The translations under genes were made by a program, and so were the position numbers. Below, in pieces: positions 11,893 to 28,742 of a stretch of 64,000 nt of DNA (position 1 is the stretch's first letter; the number at the start of each line of letters is the position of its first letter). This DNA is from Amoebidium appalachense (taxonomy: Eukaryota > Ichthyosporea). The stretch covers positions 2,232,001 to 2,296,000 of the forward strand of contig CAVNZM010000014.1 of the NCBI GenBank assembly GCA_963693365.1, given 5' to 3'. Under the pieces are notes generated by a model. That model did no database searches, was not told where the DNA came from, and saw only the letters and a program-made list of their open reading frames with translations.

Positions 11893-12988
11893 CTAACAAT
11901 AGCAGACAAGGCACGGACGCCTGCACAGGGCCAGTTCCAAGGAGCTGTTCGTCAGACTTGTGCTTGTGTTTGTGATGCTGCTAGGGGATATGGTAGTTAT
12001 GGAACCGTAGGTGCCGGGGGAGGCTCCGTTCATAGTTGCAGAGCCTGAAGACTGGAAATCACTCAGGAGTGTGGTTCCAGCGGCCCTTCTATGGCGATAG
12101 GATTCTGCGGATGGATTGTGTGTTAGTTATTAAGTTAAGTATTTTAGATATAAATTATTAAGGTTGTAGAGAAAATATTTAGCATTGGTTGGCATGGCAA
12201 CAGCACAGTCATGTCACACAAGTATTCCTTTTGCATTGCCTAGCAAACAGCTCCCAACAGAGGCAAAGGAAAAAGAAAAGATGAGTAAGGAAAGAAAAAG
12301 AAGATACCGAAGAAAATAAAACCGGGGGCAAAAAAAAAGGAGAAGAAGAAGGAAAAAAAAACTCACCAGATGCGCTCCAGAGCAGAACATCAGTTCCGTT
12401 GACGTGTTTGAGAGTGATCGACTCGTCGTCCACGATCATAACCTTGTGGCCAGCCGTAGTGTAGAGCAGCACGTTCTCGTTTCGCGTCAGTTCATATCCA
12501 CTGATCCGGAAGGACACCACAACACCATCTGGCATGGTCATCTGAACCTTGTCGAGCCTGTCCAAATCCTGGGGCGGAACAAGTGGCAAGTCTTTAAGCG
12601 TAACACGGTACACGGCGGGATTAGTCGTAACGAGATCGTGGGAGTACTTGTTCACGAGCATGTTCCCATTCAAAACGGTGTCCTTCGTCATAACTAGAAC
12701 GGCATACACCAGTCCCACTGTAGCCACCACCATGAGAATGGAAGTCATTGCGGCGCCTCCGAGAGCCCAACCGAGGCGTCTCTTCTGGTGTTTTGTTTTC
12801 TTAAACGCTTTTGCGGCGATGGTCAGGTCTGAAGAGTCGATGATTCCGTCACCGTTTTCATCAAACGCAGACATCATCTTACGATATTGAACGGGGAAAT
12901 CGGATACGGGGATCTGGAGAACGCGGCTGGGTTTCTCGTCCCAGTCGAGGTCAAGAGCCTCTGAGTCGTTCGACACGGTTTTGGCCAT
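11893..12988 (-). CDS. EF-hand, single-pass membrane protein (2 exons), unidentified family
   Basis: Exon 1 is 12,367-12,988 and exon 2 is 11,893-12,104, joined in phase 1 across a GTGAGT donor and a CGCAG acceptor, giving 277 residues. An upstream in-frame ATG exists (13,126), but MAKTVSNDSEAL at 12,988 starts the acidic, ordered-looking part. A canonical calcium loop DENGDGIIDSSD lies near residue 45, followed by a basic KKTKHQKRR patch and a membrane helix from LGWALGGAAM to VYAVLV. The region after the helix (VQMTMPDGVVVSFRISGYE, VLLYTTAGHKV) looks like a compact beta domain. Exon 2 encodes a Ser/Thr-rich tail ending CRRPCLVCYC. Probably membrane-anchored with a cytosolic calcium-sensing N-terminus; this is inference. 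Exon 2 rests on phase and continuity only. Confidence 0.6.
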
Positions 12989-14060
12989 TCTGCGAAACGT
13001 AGTGTTGTTGTTGGTGTAAGTTCTTAACCTTGCATATGCGACAGATGCAAGTTGGTGCAAGTTTTTAACCTTGCGTATGCGACAGATGCATGAAGAGTTT
13101 TTACAAATTGGTCTAACCGTTAGCAAGCGCTAGCCCTTACAACGTTGAATGCACAACAACTGCCCCCTACACAGAACTACTCTTGTCGACTTTCTTTATC
13201 ACGATTGTTTCAAGTGTTGTGAGGTAAGGTGAGGGGTTCAGGTTTGGGTTTACGTACTTCGTTTCCTGAAGCTGAATGCGGCTGGCGCTACAACTCATTG
13301 CCGATGATAAGGGCTATCCTTGTATGGTAGGCCGGGCGGGTTGTACTCGGAATCAGAGAAGTCGGCCGGATAGACAAGGTAAATGCGAACTTGCCGAGTC
13401 TGCAGATCATCACACAACAGGCTGGCAAAAAAAAAAAAAAAAAAAAAAGAAAATTTTGTAAAGGATGGAAGATGTGTTTTGCAGGCTTCTTGTAGTTTGT
13501 CGTTTCTTTGTGAAGGTTTAGACCTTTCTCCTAAACCCGATCACCGTAGAAAAAAAATGTCGTTTCTTTGTGAAGGCTTAGACCTTTCTCCTAAACGTTC
13601 CCGATCACCGTAGGAAAAAAACACAAGGGTAGAAAAAGGTTCGCAACACTGACCGCCCGTATACTGTTTGAGTGAAAGCCAAGAAGCACATATCCAATTG
13701 TTGATTGTTGACACAAACTGACACTTAGTGAAAGTGAAGAGTCATGTGCGTTTCGTGTATTGCTTTTGCTTTATTGGCACTCAGTGATCACACACACAGA
13801 GACTCGGCTGGGCGGGGCACGAGAGGCACGCAGAATGACGTCGTAGGATCTAAGTTGGAATGCCAGAAATTCACTATCGCCCAATCAAGCCGCTCCCCTG
13901 TTAAAAAAGTGAGTAAAAGATTTAGAAATGGCGCCTAATGATTGGGCAACACATTCCAATGGCCTGAACAATTCACTGGTACGCGTTTTCGCAAAATAAA
14001 CGATCTAGTGGGTTCCCCACCGCGATCTGGGCCCAGACTCGGTCGAATCCATTTGGGCAG
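12989..14060. other. intergenic region upstream of the EF-hand gene
   Basis: Contains an imperfect repeat of AACCTTGC.TATGCGACAGATGCA near 13,025 and 13,070, an A-run at 13,426-13,448 and a 60-bp tandem duplication at 13,499-13,620. No well-supported gene. Confidence 0.5.
13499..13620. repeat. 60-bp tandem duplication
   Basis: CGTTTCTTTGTGAAGG starts at 13,501 and again at 13,561; copies differ by few substitutions and a short insertion (CGTT). Confidence 0.85.
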
Positions 14061-14063
14061 CCT

Positions 14064-14385
14064 GGATTTCGGAAGCCGCATTATGGCCATCTTTTTTCCT
14101 TGATTAAATCATCCCCGAGGATAGGCCCACATGCCAAGAAGGGAACGTGCACACGTGACTCCAAGTTGCAACTTCATCACGAAGCTGCGCTCGTGCCCTA
14201 CTAATGCGTGTGCACACTGTGTGCACGTGTGTCAAGGATTTCGGAAGCCGCGTTGTGGCCATCTTTTTTCCTTGATTAAAACATCCTAGAAAGGAACGTG
14301 CACATGTGACTCCAAGTTGCAACTTCATCACGAAGCTGGGCTCGTACCCTACTAATGTGTGTGCACACTGTGTGCACGTGTGTCA
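14064..14385. repeat. about 170-bp tandem duplication next to a microsatellite
   Basis: GGATTTCGGAAGCCGC starts copy 1 at 14,064 and copy 2 at 14,236; both run through AACTTCATCACGAAGCT to TGCACACTGTGTGCACGTG. Copy 2 lacks a short segment and leads directly into a (GT)n array. Confidence 0.8.
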
Positions 14386-14396
14386 GACTCTCTCTC

Positions 14397-14575
<179 letters not shown>

Positions 14576-14639
14576 TCTCTTCTTTCTCGGGCTCGCTCCC
14601 GGTGGCTAGCGCTTGCTGTAGGTAGGTACCCTACAATAG

Positions 14640-17460
14640 TTAAGTCACCTTAATACTCAAGTCGAAACTTAAACTCGGAACAAGTCACCGGGCCGGCCCC
14701 TCTCACCAACTATATTATAATAAGCAAAGTCGGCATAACTTGACTTAGTTGAAGTCAGGGTTATCGTGAATTCACTGGCAGTTCGCAACTTCACGACTCT
14801 GCGCTCGCCGCCGCGGGGCTCGCATCATCTCGTCAACTAGCCACAACCGAAAAATTAGTAAACTTTTAAACTGACTTGCGGATTCAATCAAATGGCTTGA
14901 AATGTTAAATGGGATTGCGGATCCAATCGATTCATATGATTTAGGAAAATCCGATTCCCGCTTGCATCCAATCAATCGATCAACGGCGCTGAGCCGGGTC
15001 CACCTGATTCGTTTGAGCCAGAGTAATACAAGCATATTTATCTTGAAGCGTCGACGGCATCGCAGTCAGAATGAAGACAAAAAACATTGAATAACCAAAT
15101 CATATCATATTATCTTTAATAAAAATCTTTTTATGTAATATATTTTCTTATATTTGGCTGTTGTTTGTTCAATAAATGCACATTATATAGCATAAAAAAG
15201 GTGCCGCTTGTGCACGCCATGATTTTACGCTGAAACCGATTTCTGTTGCCCTACTCTCAAAAAACGGCTTGATCGGATTGACGGAAATGGAAGGAGATCG
15301 GAATGCAGCCGGACCCATGGACCCGGTCCCGGCGTTGTGACTATTTGGCCCTATCTTTGACGATGGTACAGCTTGCCCAGCGCATGTTCGATACGATCCT
15401 GGGTTTGATTGGACCAAAAGCTGTGATGGAGTGCCGCACTACAGTATGTGCAACGTGATTGGATCGCGCTACCACCTGCATACCCTGATTGGTTAGTGGA
15501 TCTTTTTGAAAACAGCTTAGTCCTTCCCCGGACCTTATCCCTATCTCCGAAGGCCCAAACTTTCGGTCACGTGACCGTACCTTATTTGACCGAGACGTTT
15601 GGGAATCAACTGGCTGCTTACCAAATACTACGGGGATATTTTAGTACATTGATAGAAAAAATTAGGTGCTTCTACATTATCACTTGAAAAGTAACGGATA
15701 AGAGACGAGTTTTATATATAAAATTCAAAATCCAAGTCTGGCAGTCTTTCTTTCTATCATATCCGCGGACACCAAGCTCGTTGCCGATTGGCTAAGTTAT
15801 TCTATCAGGTTGCATTCATATCGGATTCCAAAGTCTCATACCTTTGTGATCTTGAACCCGGTCCCAAAGGTGACTCATGGTCACTCGCGAACCGATTATC
15901 CAGAAGAAGAGGAAGAGAAAGTGCAATTACCGTAATTACGTATTGCTAATGTGTATATTGGTGATTTAATCCCACATAGGCCAAGCAAAAGTGTCAGCGC
16001 ATGCCTTCGAAGTATGCAGTGAATGTGACAGATGGTGATTTTTTGCAAGCAAAGTGACACATCATGCACCGCTTTATTTGAGGCTTGAATTGGCTCGTGA
16101 TCGTGACGTATACATCCTGGACATATGGAACGCAAGTACATGTGTTCAAACTGAAAAGAAAAATAAGAAAAATATGCATAGCTTTCCCTTTAGGATCTTT
16201 ATAAACCGAAATGCAGAAAGCCTTCGTTCTTTACTGTACACTAAAGTCTTTCAGTGTACAATGCATGTGTCAACATCTGCATAATGAAATCATCATCTGA
16301 TACACCAATGGGTTCTTATGCGTGGTCCCTGAGTCAACATCAACACCGTGGAATATACGTACGTGATCCCTGCTTCCGCCGATTCCAGAGGCGCGCCGCG
16401 CCCGCTGCCTGCACATATGGTGGTGATATCAAATGTAATACACTCAGTGACAGACTCAGTGACTATGTACGCATACATATTCCTGCGTTTTTATTAACGA
16501 TAGCATCACAATTGAGAAGAAAGCAATGGTTTTTGTTACTAGTTAGGGCCTGATGATTTTTTTGTAGCTACTCGGCCGCAGTTGTACGCGATCGCGAATC
16601 AAGATCCGTTCTCTCTGAAAATGACCGTGGTAGATCACCTTATTAATGCTGCACAGTATGATATTGTGATACGGTTTCTTAACTTTCTCTCGGAGCTACC
16701 AAGGTTAGCTTCTGCTTATCCACAATCTATACTAGGGTTGTTTTATTGCATACAGTGTACATGTCACTAGCTGCATTGATTGGCTGCGCTGGAAAACGCA
16801 GTAGGCCGTCAAGTGAGGCTGGGCCCCTGACGATGTCCGCAGCAATACAAAGTGCATAAACCCCAATCAAGATTGAAATCATTGTAATGATAAGGTCACA
16901 GCTGATCTTGAGATATCAGCATGGCACACTGTGGTGTAACATACATATTAGGCTACTCTCTCTTACTAAACATCACAAATCAATTTATTTTGTCAAACGG
17001 GGCAAAAAGAGTCTTCACTCTAAGTCTGGCAGGGAAGGGAAGAATGCCCAAACCCACGGATACTACTTCAATAATCATGATCACACCACCAGTATGTACC
17101 CCGAAAGATTGACATGAGCGCACAGGCGGCCGAAAGCAAGAAATGTTTTCACGCTCCTGTGACGTCTTTGGGAACAGTCACGAACATCGCTGAGAATAGT
17201 GAAGGAATGGCTGGTATGCGGAGTCTGTATACGTAGGGGCTCCCTATCATAAAAACGATTTCTTTGAATTTCTTTATATGGGCAATCCGATCGAACCGTA
17301 TGTGTCAGGCTGCAACGTCAGCCAGTGTACACAATTTTCCTGCACGTGCTGTGTTATTGTACTGATTGAGCCCTATAGCTAGGCCTCTATGTCTACTGTC
17401 TAGCGGATGGCATCATCCAATATTGGCAAGGATTATAGGGCCTCTCAGACACACTCCTCC
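14640..17460. other. long intergenic stretch of ordinary complexity
   Basis: Unique AT-moderate DNA with no supported gene. Fragments such as AAGTCACC and TTGACTTAGTTGAAGTC at 14,640-14,760 resemble the ends of the MITE-like element at 53.7 kb. CCAATCA/TGATTGG heptamers are frequent (14,968, 15,407, 15,460, 15,487, 16,777, 16,863). Confidence 0.45.
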
Positions 17461-17464
17461 TAAT

Positions 17465-17465
<1 letters not shown>

Positions 17466-17497
<32 letters not shown>

Positions 17498-17726
17498 CCC
17501 ACCACCCACCCACCCACGTGCACCCACCACCACCACCACACACGCACACACACACGCCTTTTGGATTCGGTTGTGAAAGGGGTTTTACGTTGCAGGTTTA
17601 TAAAGTGTTTACTTGAGGCAAAAATGCTTGGCTGCAGTCTGCAAGGAGCTGTGACTTACTAAGTTGCAAGGGCGGCCCCGGAGGGTCGGGGGACTGGGAG
17701 GGGGGGAGGCAGACTCTGAGAGGAAA

Positions 17727-17771
<45 letters not shown>

Positions 17772-18352
17772 GACACGTGAAGGCACAAGGTGGGCGGGGG
17801 GGGGGGGGGGGGGGATCGGGGTTGAGAGAGAGAGAAAGAGAGAGTCTCGGAGATAGAGAGAGAGGAGGGGATAGTGTGAGAGAGGGAGGGACTCGAGGGA
17901 GGGGGTGGAGAGGGAGACAGAGAGAGAGAGTGTGTGTATGAGATGGGGGAGTAGAGGGTGGGGTGGTGCCGGGGGGGGGGGGGGGAGAGAGAGAGGGAGA
18001 GGGAGAGAGAGAGAGAGAGCGATAGACATTGAGAGAGCCCCTGTGTGCGGTTGTGTGTTGTTCACAGTGTGTTTTTGTCAAGTTCACCGTTTACGAGTTT
18101 ATCGCTTTGCATGGGTACAAGCCCCAGTCTCAGAGGCCATTCCCTCGCGTGAAAGTTAGACAAGTCGTTAATAATATGTGGTTCGTATTCAATAGACTTT
18201 GTGCAGCAAACACAAATATATTATAACTGGGAAAAAAATTAACGGCCCCTTACCGTCACTGACTATTACACTGACTGCCAACAAAGTTTACATAAAAGAT
18301 GGTTACCGTGGAGGGTGGAGTGATAGAGCTCCCTCAAAGGGGACCCTCAGAG

Positions 18353-18385
<33 letters not shown>

Positions 18386-18444
18386 AATGGAGGGTGTCCT
18401 CTAACCAGGCAGAAACAAACAGAAACCGACTAGCAAGGGTGACT

Positions 18445-18479
<35 letters not shown>

Positions 18480-18645
18480 GGGGGGGGGCACGGGAGGGGA
18501 TAGGGCGAGTCACGGGCTGAGAGAGAGGGGAAGGGAAGTGGGGGGCCCGTGAGGGGGTGGGGTGTGTGTTTGTGGTGGTGGTGGTGGTGGTGGGGGGGGG
18601 GGGGGGGGGGGGGGAGGGGGGGGGGGGGGGGGCTAGATCTATACT
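17466..18645. repeat. C-run, G-runs and GA-rich block
   Basis: C-run 17,467-17,495; G-run about 17,727-17,770; GAGA-rich 17,824-18,020; G-runs 18,354-18,384, 18,447-18,488 and 18,590-18,631, with (GGT)n at 18,574. Confidence 0.9.
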
Positions 18646-18649
18646 CATA

Positions 18650-18980
18650 CTACGAGGCAGGCATATCGGCTAGAAGCTTTCTAATCCTCTCAAGTACGGT
18701 CGGATTTGATGAACGGCATGATGCGGGGACATAAGGTGGAGCAATAACTAATACCCCGTTCATTATCACTATGTCAGTGTGGTTGTGGGATGATACACTT
18801 GCTGGAAGCTGGTGTTGTTGGAGGTGTTGAAGGACATGGTGTTTGCGTTGCTCGCGCGATGTCTCCGTCTGTGTGTGTGTGTGTGGTGGTGGTGGTAGTG
18901 GTGGTGGGGGGGGGGGAGAGAGAGAGAGGGGGGAGGGGGGGGGAGGGAGTGTGAGTATGTGTAAGCGTGTGTCTGTTGTG

Positions 18981-19011
<31 letters not shown>

Positions 19012-19108
19012 TATGTGTGTGTGTGTGTGGTGTGTATGTGTGTATGTGTGTGTGGGTGTGTGTGTGGTGTGTATGTGTGTATGTATGTGTGTGTGTGTGT
19101 GGCGCGCG

Positions 19109-19152
<44 letters not shown>

Positions 19153-19207
19153 GTGTGTGTGCATGGGGGCCGGGGGGCGGGGGCGAGTGTGAGTGTGTGT
19201 GAGTGTG

Positions 19208-19263
<56 letters not shown>

Positions 19264-19367
19264 TGAGGGAGGGAAAGGGGAGAGAGAGAGAGGAAGAGGG
19301 AGAGGGCGAGAGAGAGAGAGAGAGAGAGTGTGTGTGTGTAGGTGTGTGCACGGGTGCATGTGTGTGG

Positions 19368-19398
<31 letters not shown>

Positions 19399-20200
19399 CG
19401 CAGTAGCAAGGAGAAGCAGTCCACCTTTGATGTGTGTGTGTGTGTGTATGTACGTGTTTTCTCTGAGTGTGTGGGTTGTGTGGGGTTTTTTTTTTTGTGT
19501 GTGTGTGTGTGTGTGTGTGTTTGTGTGTTTGTGTGTGTGTGTGTACGTGCACCCACATGCCAGCATGTGTGCCGTGCGTGTGGGTGGATGGATGGTAACT
19601 GAGCGTCTCTTCACATGCGCACGTGTGGGATATAAAGAGAAATACAGGTGCTGTATTGTGGCATTCGAATGATTCCTAATTCCTCCGTCTTTCAATCTGA
19701 CCGTCCCTCCTCCTCCCCCCTCCCCCCCCCATCCCCTCCCTCTCCACCCACCCATCCAACCACCGTAACACACCCATCTCTAAGCTCTGCCTATCGTTAC
19801 GAAAGCTTTCTGGGGGATGGGGGGGTGGAGGAGAAGGAGGGGATGAGGATCTCTTCCTATCTCTGTTTCCCTTTGCTCCTTTCCACTCGACCTGAACCTC
19901 CCCCCCCCTCCCCACACCCCTTACCGCTGCAACCAATCCAAGCACTTGTACGACGACACAACAAAAGTAGAAACCTCTAGACAACACACACAAAGATCCT
20001 CCCCCCCCTCCCCCCCCTCCCCAAACACACACACACACACACACACATGCACACGCTTTCCTTTCCCCTCCAGTCCCCCGGGAAAAATCACAGAGGAAGG
20101 GAGGGGGCAGTGGGGATAGGGGGGAGGGGAGAAGGGCGCGGAGAGACTGTCAACTTGAGTGTATAATGACCACATAAGTGCACAGACAAATATGTGTGTT

Positions 20201-20292
<92 letters not shown>

Positions 20293-20617
20293 TGTATGTG
20301 TGTGTGTGTGTGTGCTTTCCAATTTCTTTCTTTCTTTCTTTCTTTCTTTTTTTTCTTTTTTTTTCTTTGGGGGGGGAGGGGGGGGGAGGGGGGGAGGGGG
20401 GGGGGGGGGGGGGGGGGGGCGGGAGGGGGAGGTGCACCAAAACGGCACCCGGTTTTCGAATCAATTCTTCTAAAAGGCAGTTGGGGCCACGTAAGTCGAT
20501 GGGGCACGGTGAGTCACAATGGGTGATGTAGGCACTCAGGAGGGAGGGACCTGTAACCCAGACCACGTGGGGACACTGTGTGTGTTTGTGTGTGTGTGTG
20601 TACGTGTGTACGTGTGT

Positions 20618-20701
<84 letters not shown>

Positions 20702-21100
20702 GAATTGCCATTTCATAGTATTTGTTTATATTTACCTACATGTTCTGGTACTTAATTTTTATCCTGTAATATTTTTCTTTCTTTCCTTTTTTTTTTTTTC
20801 CCCCCTAGAGGGCACGGTGAGTCAGACTGGATGATGTAGGCACTAAGGATGGAGGGACCTGGAACCCAGACCACGTGGGGATACTGTGTGTGTGTGTGTG
20901 TACGTGTACGTGTGTGTTTGTGTGTGTGTGTGTGTTAATTACCAATTATTTGTTCATAACTACTTTCATGTTCTAGTATTTAATTTTTATTCTCTATTCT
21001 ATTTTTTATTTCCTTTTTTTTTTTTTTTTTTTTTGCATGGTCACACTGGATGGTGTAGGCACTAAGGATGGAGGGACCTGTAACCCAGAGCACGTAGGGA

Positions 21101-21192
<92 letters not shown>

Positions 21193-21237
21193 CGTGTGCG
21201 TGTGTGTGTGTACGTCTTTGTGTGTGTGTGTGTGTGT

Positions 21238-21335
<98 letters not shown>

Positions 21336-21416
21336 ATTGTCATGTATTTGTTATTCTTTACTTTCATGTTCCAGTATTTTTGTATTTTTCTATTATTTCT
21401 TGTTCTGAAAGTTTTT

Positions 21417-21469
<53 letters not shown>

Positions 21470-21771
21470 GGGTCTGTCAGTGGGTGAGGAGGCCCGACCA
21501 CAAGAACCTTGCGGAGGAAGAATAAGGAGTACGAGAGAGAGCCAGAAAGATGGAAGATACGGAGATGGTTTTCAATAAAGGGTCTCAGAAACATGTTTGT
21601 GCAAGAAGATTTGAGACCGAAGCACTCGAAGTAAGGGTGGAGGGTTCTGAGGCGGCGGCGGCGGGCGTGGGGGGGGGGGGGGGGGGGGGAGGAGGGGGGG
21701 GGGGGGAGGTGGGGGGGGGGAAGAAGAGAGGGTCGTTGAGAAAAAGAGAGAGGGGCGGGGGGGGGGGGGGG

Positions 21772-21816
<45 letters not shown>

Positions 21817-22130
21817 AGCGAGAGCGTGGGGTAGAAATAGAGAGAAGGGAAGGGAGAGAGGTAGAGAGAGAGGGAGGGAGATGAGAGGGCGAGAGTGAGT
21901 ATGGTAGGTAGGGGGGGCCAGGGAGGGAGAGGGAGAGGGAGGGGGTCGAGAGGGAGGGACAGAGACTCTGAGAGAGAGAGAAAGAGAGAGAGAGGGGGGG
22001 GGGGGGGAAGGGGGAAATAGAGAGGGAGAGAGAAACAGGGAGAGAGGGAGGGAAGGAGAGAGAGGGAGAGAGAGGGAGAGAGGGAGGGAGAGGGAGGGAG
22101 GGAGGGAGGGAGAGGGGGGGGGGGGGGGGG

Positions 22131-22206
<76 letters not shown>

Positions 22207-22534
22207 AAGGGAGGGAGGAAAGTTTTGGAGAAAGGCGGGAGGGAGGGAGAGGAGTACGGGAGGGAGAAAGGGGGAAAACGGGGGGGGGGGGGGGGGGGGG
22301 AGGGGGGGAGGTGGGTCACTAACCCACCTGATCTTCTAAGGTTACCAATGCCACACTCTTCGTCTCGGGATCCACCGTATAGCACCAACCCTCACAAGTT
22401 ACCTTGTTCACTAACTGGAGCCTTAACCTCTTTCCTAGTAGCTCTACTAATTTAGCCCCTGAACAATCTGTTATTATAGGTAAAACATCAGTTTCTGAAC
22501 CGACCACTAAAAAGGCCTGGGCTGGAATATCCAT
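18650..22534 (-). CDS. GEMIN6: Gemin6-like SMN-complex protein; first and last exons located, middle not
   Basis: The first coding exon, 22,328-22,534 (ATG in context AACATGG), gives 69 residues: [14 protein letters not shown] then [17 protein letters not shown], the first strands of the Gemin6 Sm-like fold, ending LEDQ at a CAG/GTGGGT donor. The last exon, 18,650-18,868, starts after an AC-repeat acceptor and gives 72 residues; [16 protein letters not shown] and [15 protein letters not shown] match the Gemin6 C-terminal region (GVL-I-PPY-P-C-SSN, then a helix). Both exons are phase 0 at the inner junction, so they could join directly, but about 40 residues, including the last Sm strands, would then be missing; a middle exon in the 3.46-kb intron is likely. 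Gemin6 acts with Gemin7 and Gemin8 in Sm-core assembly for spliceosomal snRNPs. LSM12 is a weaker alternative. Confidence 0.6.
18870..20325. repeat. (GT)n, (GA)n and C-run arrays in the Gemin6 intron
   Basis: GT repeats at 18,976-19,160, 19,215-19,262, 19,430-19,550 and 20,191-20,314; GA-rich 19,275-19,328; C-rich stretches 19,710-20,020. The unique segment 19,560-19,710 holds no exon I could prove. Confidence 0.9.
20325..20440. repeat. (TTTC)n, T-run, G-run composite
   Basis: CTTT repeat, T-run and G-rich run in that order on the plus strand. Confidence 0.9.
20503..21428. repeat. three-copy higher-order tandem repeat inside the Gemin6 intron
   Basis: Each unit has a core of about 75 bases (GATGTAGGCACT..GGA.GGAGGGACCTG.AACCCAGA), a (GT)n array, about 100 bases of AT-rich sequence (ACTTTCATGTTC.AGTA) and a T-run. 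Units begin at 20,503, 20,811 and 21,035. Most of the length difference comes from the GT array. Confidence 0.85.
21412..22310. repeat. T(n)G(n) composite and (GA)n/G-run block
   Basis: T-run then G-run at 21,412-21,466; a 190-bp unique island at 21,470-21,660; then G-runs and GA/GGA repeats to 22,310. On the minus strand this is an exceptionally long pyrimidine tract within the Gemin6 intron. Confidence 0.9.
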
Positions 22535-23134
22535 GTTGTGTCGATCAAAAGCTGCCTCCCAACCGAAAAACGCAGAAAGGTGCTTGGATCCATAAATAGA
22601 TGGTTCGTTTTAGCCCCTAACCTACACTGGGAGGTTGAAAGCACGTTCAGAAGGGTTATTTCACCAAAATTCTCTGATGCAAAAAAGTGATCCACAAGCT
22701 CATGTATCAACGAAGGAAGACTTGGGTGACAGTCGGCATTGGTTGATCACGAACACAGGAAATCGTGATGTGGTCTGGTTTTCTTTTGTTTCAGAAAAGC
22801 ACTAGCTTTAGTCAAGAATACACAGAGACGGTTACATTTCCTCTCTCCCTCTCCATAAATCCAGCCTCTCTAGTCTCAGCTGGCGAAAGAAGGGCAAAGG
22901 CACTACATACATACTCACACGTACAGTGACTTCTGTACAATAGTCTAAAGCGCGCTTCTACACAGAGGCACAGAAAGTGACGTCATTTTACATGGGACAT
23001 CAACACACAACCACAGCCCTTCAATGATTAGACAACACCCCGGCACGACGTCGACACAGAGAGCCCTCTCGTATCTCCGCACTTCTGATTCCAAGTGAGT
23101 TTAGCTTACTGGTTATATTTCCAAGATCTTCAAC
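22535..23134. promoter_or_regulatory. 600-bp divergent intergenic region between Gemin6 and the hydrolase
   Basis: The only DNA between two divergent start codons, free of microsatellites. It contains the CRE-type palindrome TGACGTCA at 22,978-22,985. A shared bidirectional promoter is inferred from position. Confidence 0.4.
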
Positions 23135-27668
<4,534 letters not shown>

Positions 27669-27699
27669 GTGGTGTCGGAGAGGGTGGGTGAGGGGGCGG

Positions 27700-28260
<561 letters not shown>

Positions 28261-28264
28261 ATGC

Positions 28265-28706
28265 TTGATGATGTCATAATGATGTTACGTTTAATCGAAT
28301 GGTTATGTATGTTGTTTGGAATCGTAACGTGGTTAATTCATCTGCTTTGTACATACAAGTGACACAGCTGGTCTGTGCACCCAGTTGCTTTTAGTGCACG
28401 AATGGTGTCCCGATTTTAAAAGTTAACTACCAATAGCGGCCCGTATTTTTGTATTCGATTTTTAAGTATTCCACTTGGGCCATATTGCACGCGCCATACG
28501 TCAGTACTCAAGTAAGCCCAGGGGATGATGAATGGAAGGGCTGAAGGGAAGAGGAGATTCTTTATTTTTAATTTTTTTTGCTTTTCCTGCGGCCTGAGGC
28601 CTCACTGGATGATCCAGATGATCCCCCCCCCCCCCCCCCCCCCCTCCTCCCTATAACACACCCACCCCCCTCTCCCCCACCCTACACACACACACTGCGG
28701 ACCCCC

Positions 28707-28742
<36 letters not shown>

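Noticed and set aside
13276-13377. Possible plus-strand first exon MRLALQLIADDKGYP
   Set aside because: Short, no downstream exon, weak donor GTAAAT; chance is likely.
18068-18226. Possible plus-strand terminal exon reading CVFVKFTVYEFIALHGY..
   Set aside because: Acceptor is acceptable, but no upstream exon and no family; part of it resembles a dispersed segment near 50,005. Left out.
19600-19690. Minus-strand segment [15 protein letters not shown] as the missing Gemin6 exon
   Set aside because: Weak resemblance to the family's GI.GHA..T segment, but the upstream sequence is purine-rich, a poor acceptor, and the phase does not fit the main donor.
21470-21640. Plus-strand [15 protein letters not shown] with GTAAGG donor, or a minus-strand Gemin6 exon in the same island
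   Set aside because: Neither reading links in phase with another exon or matches a family.
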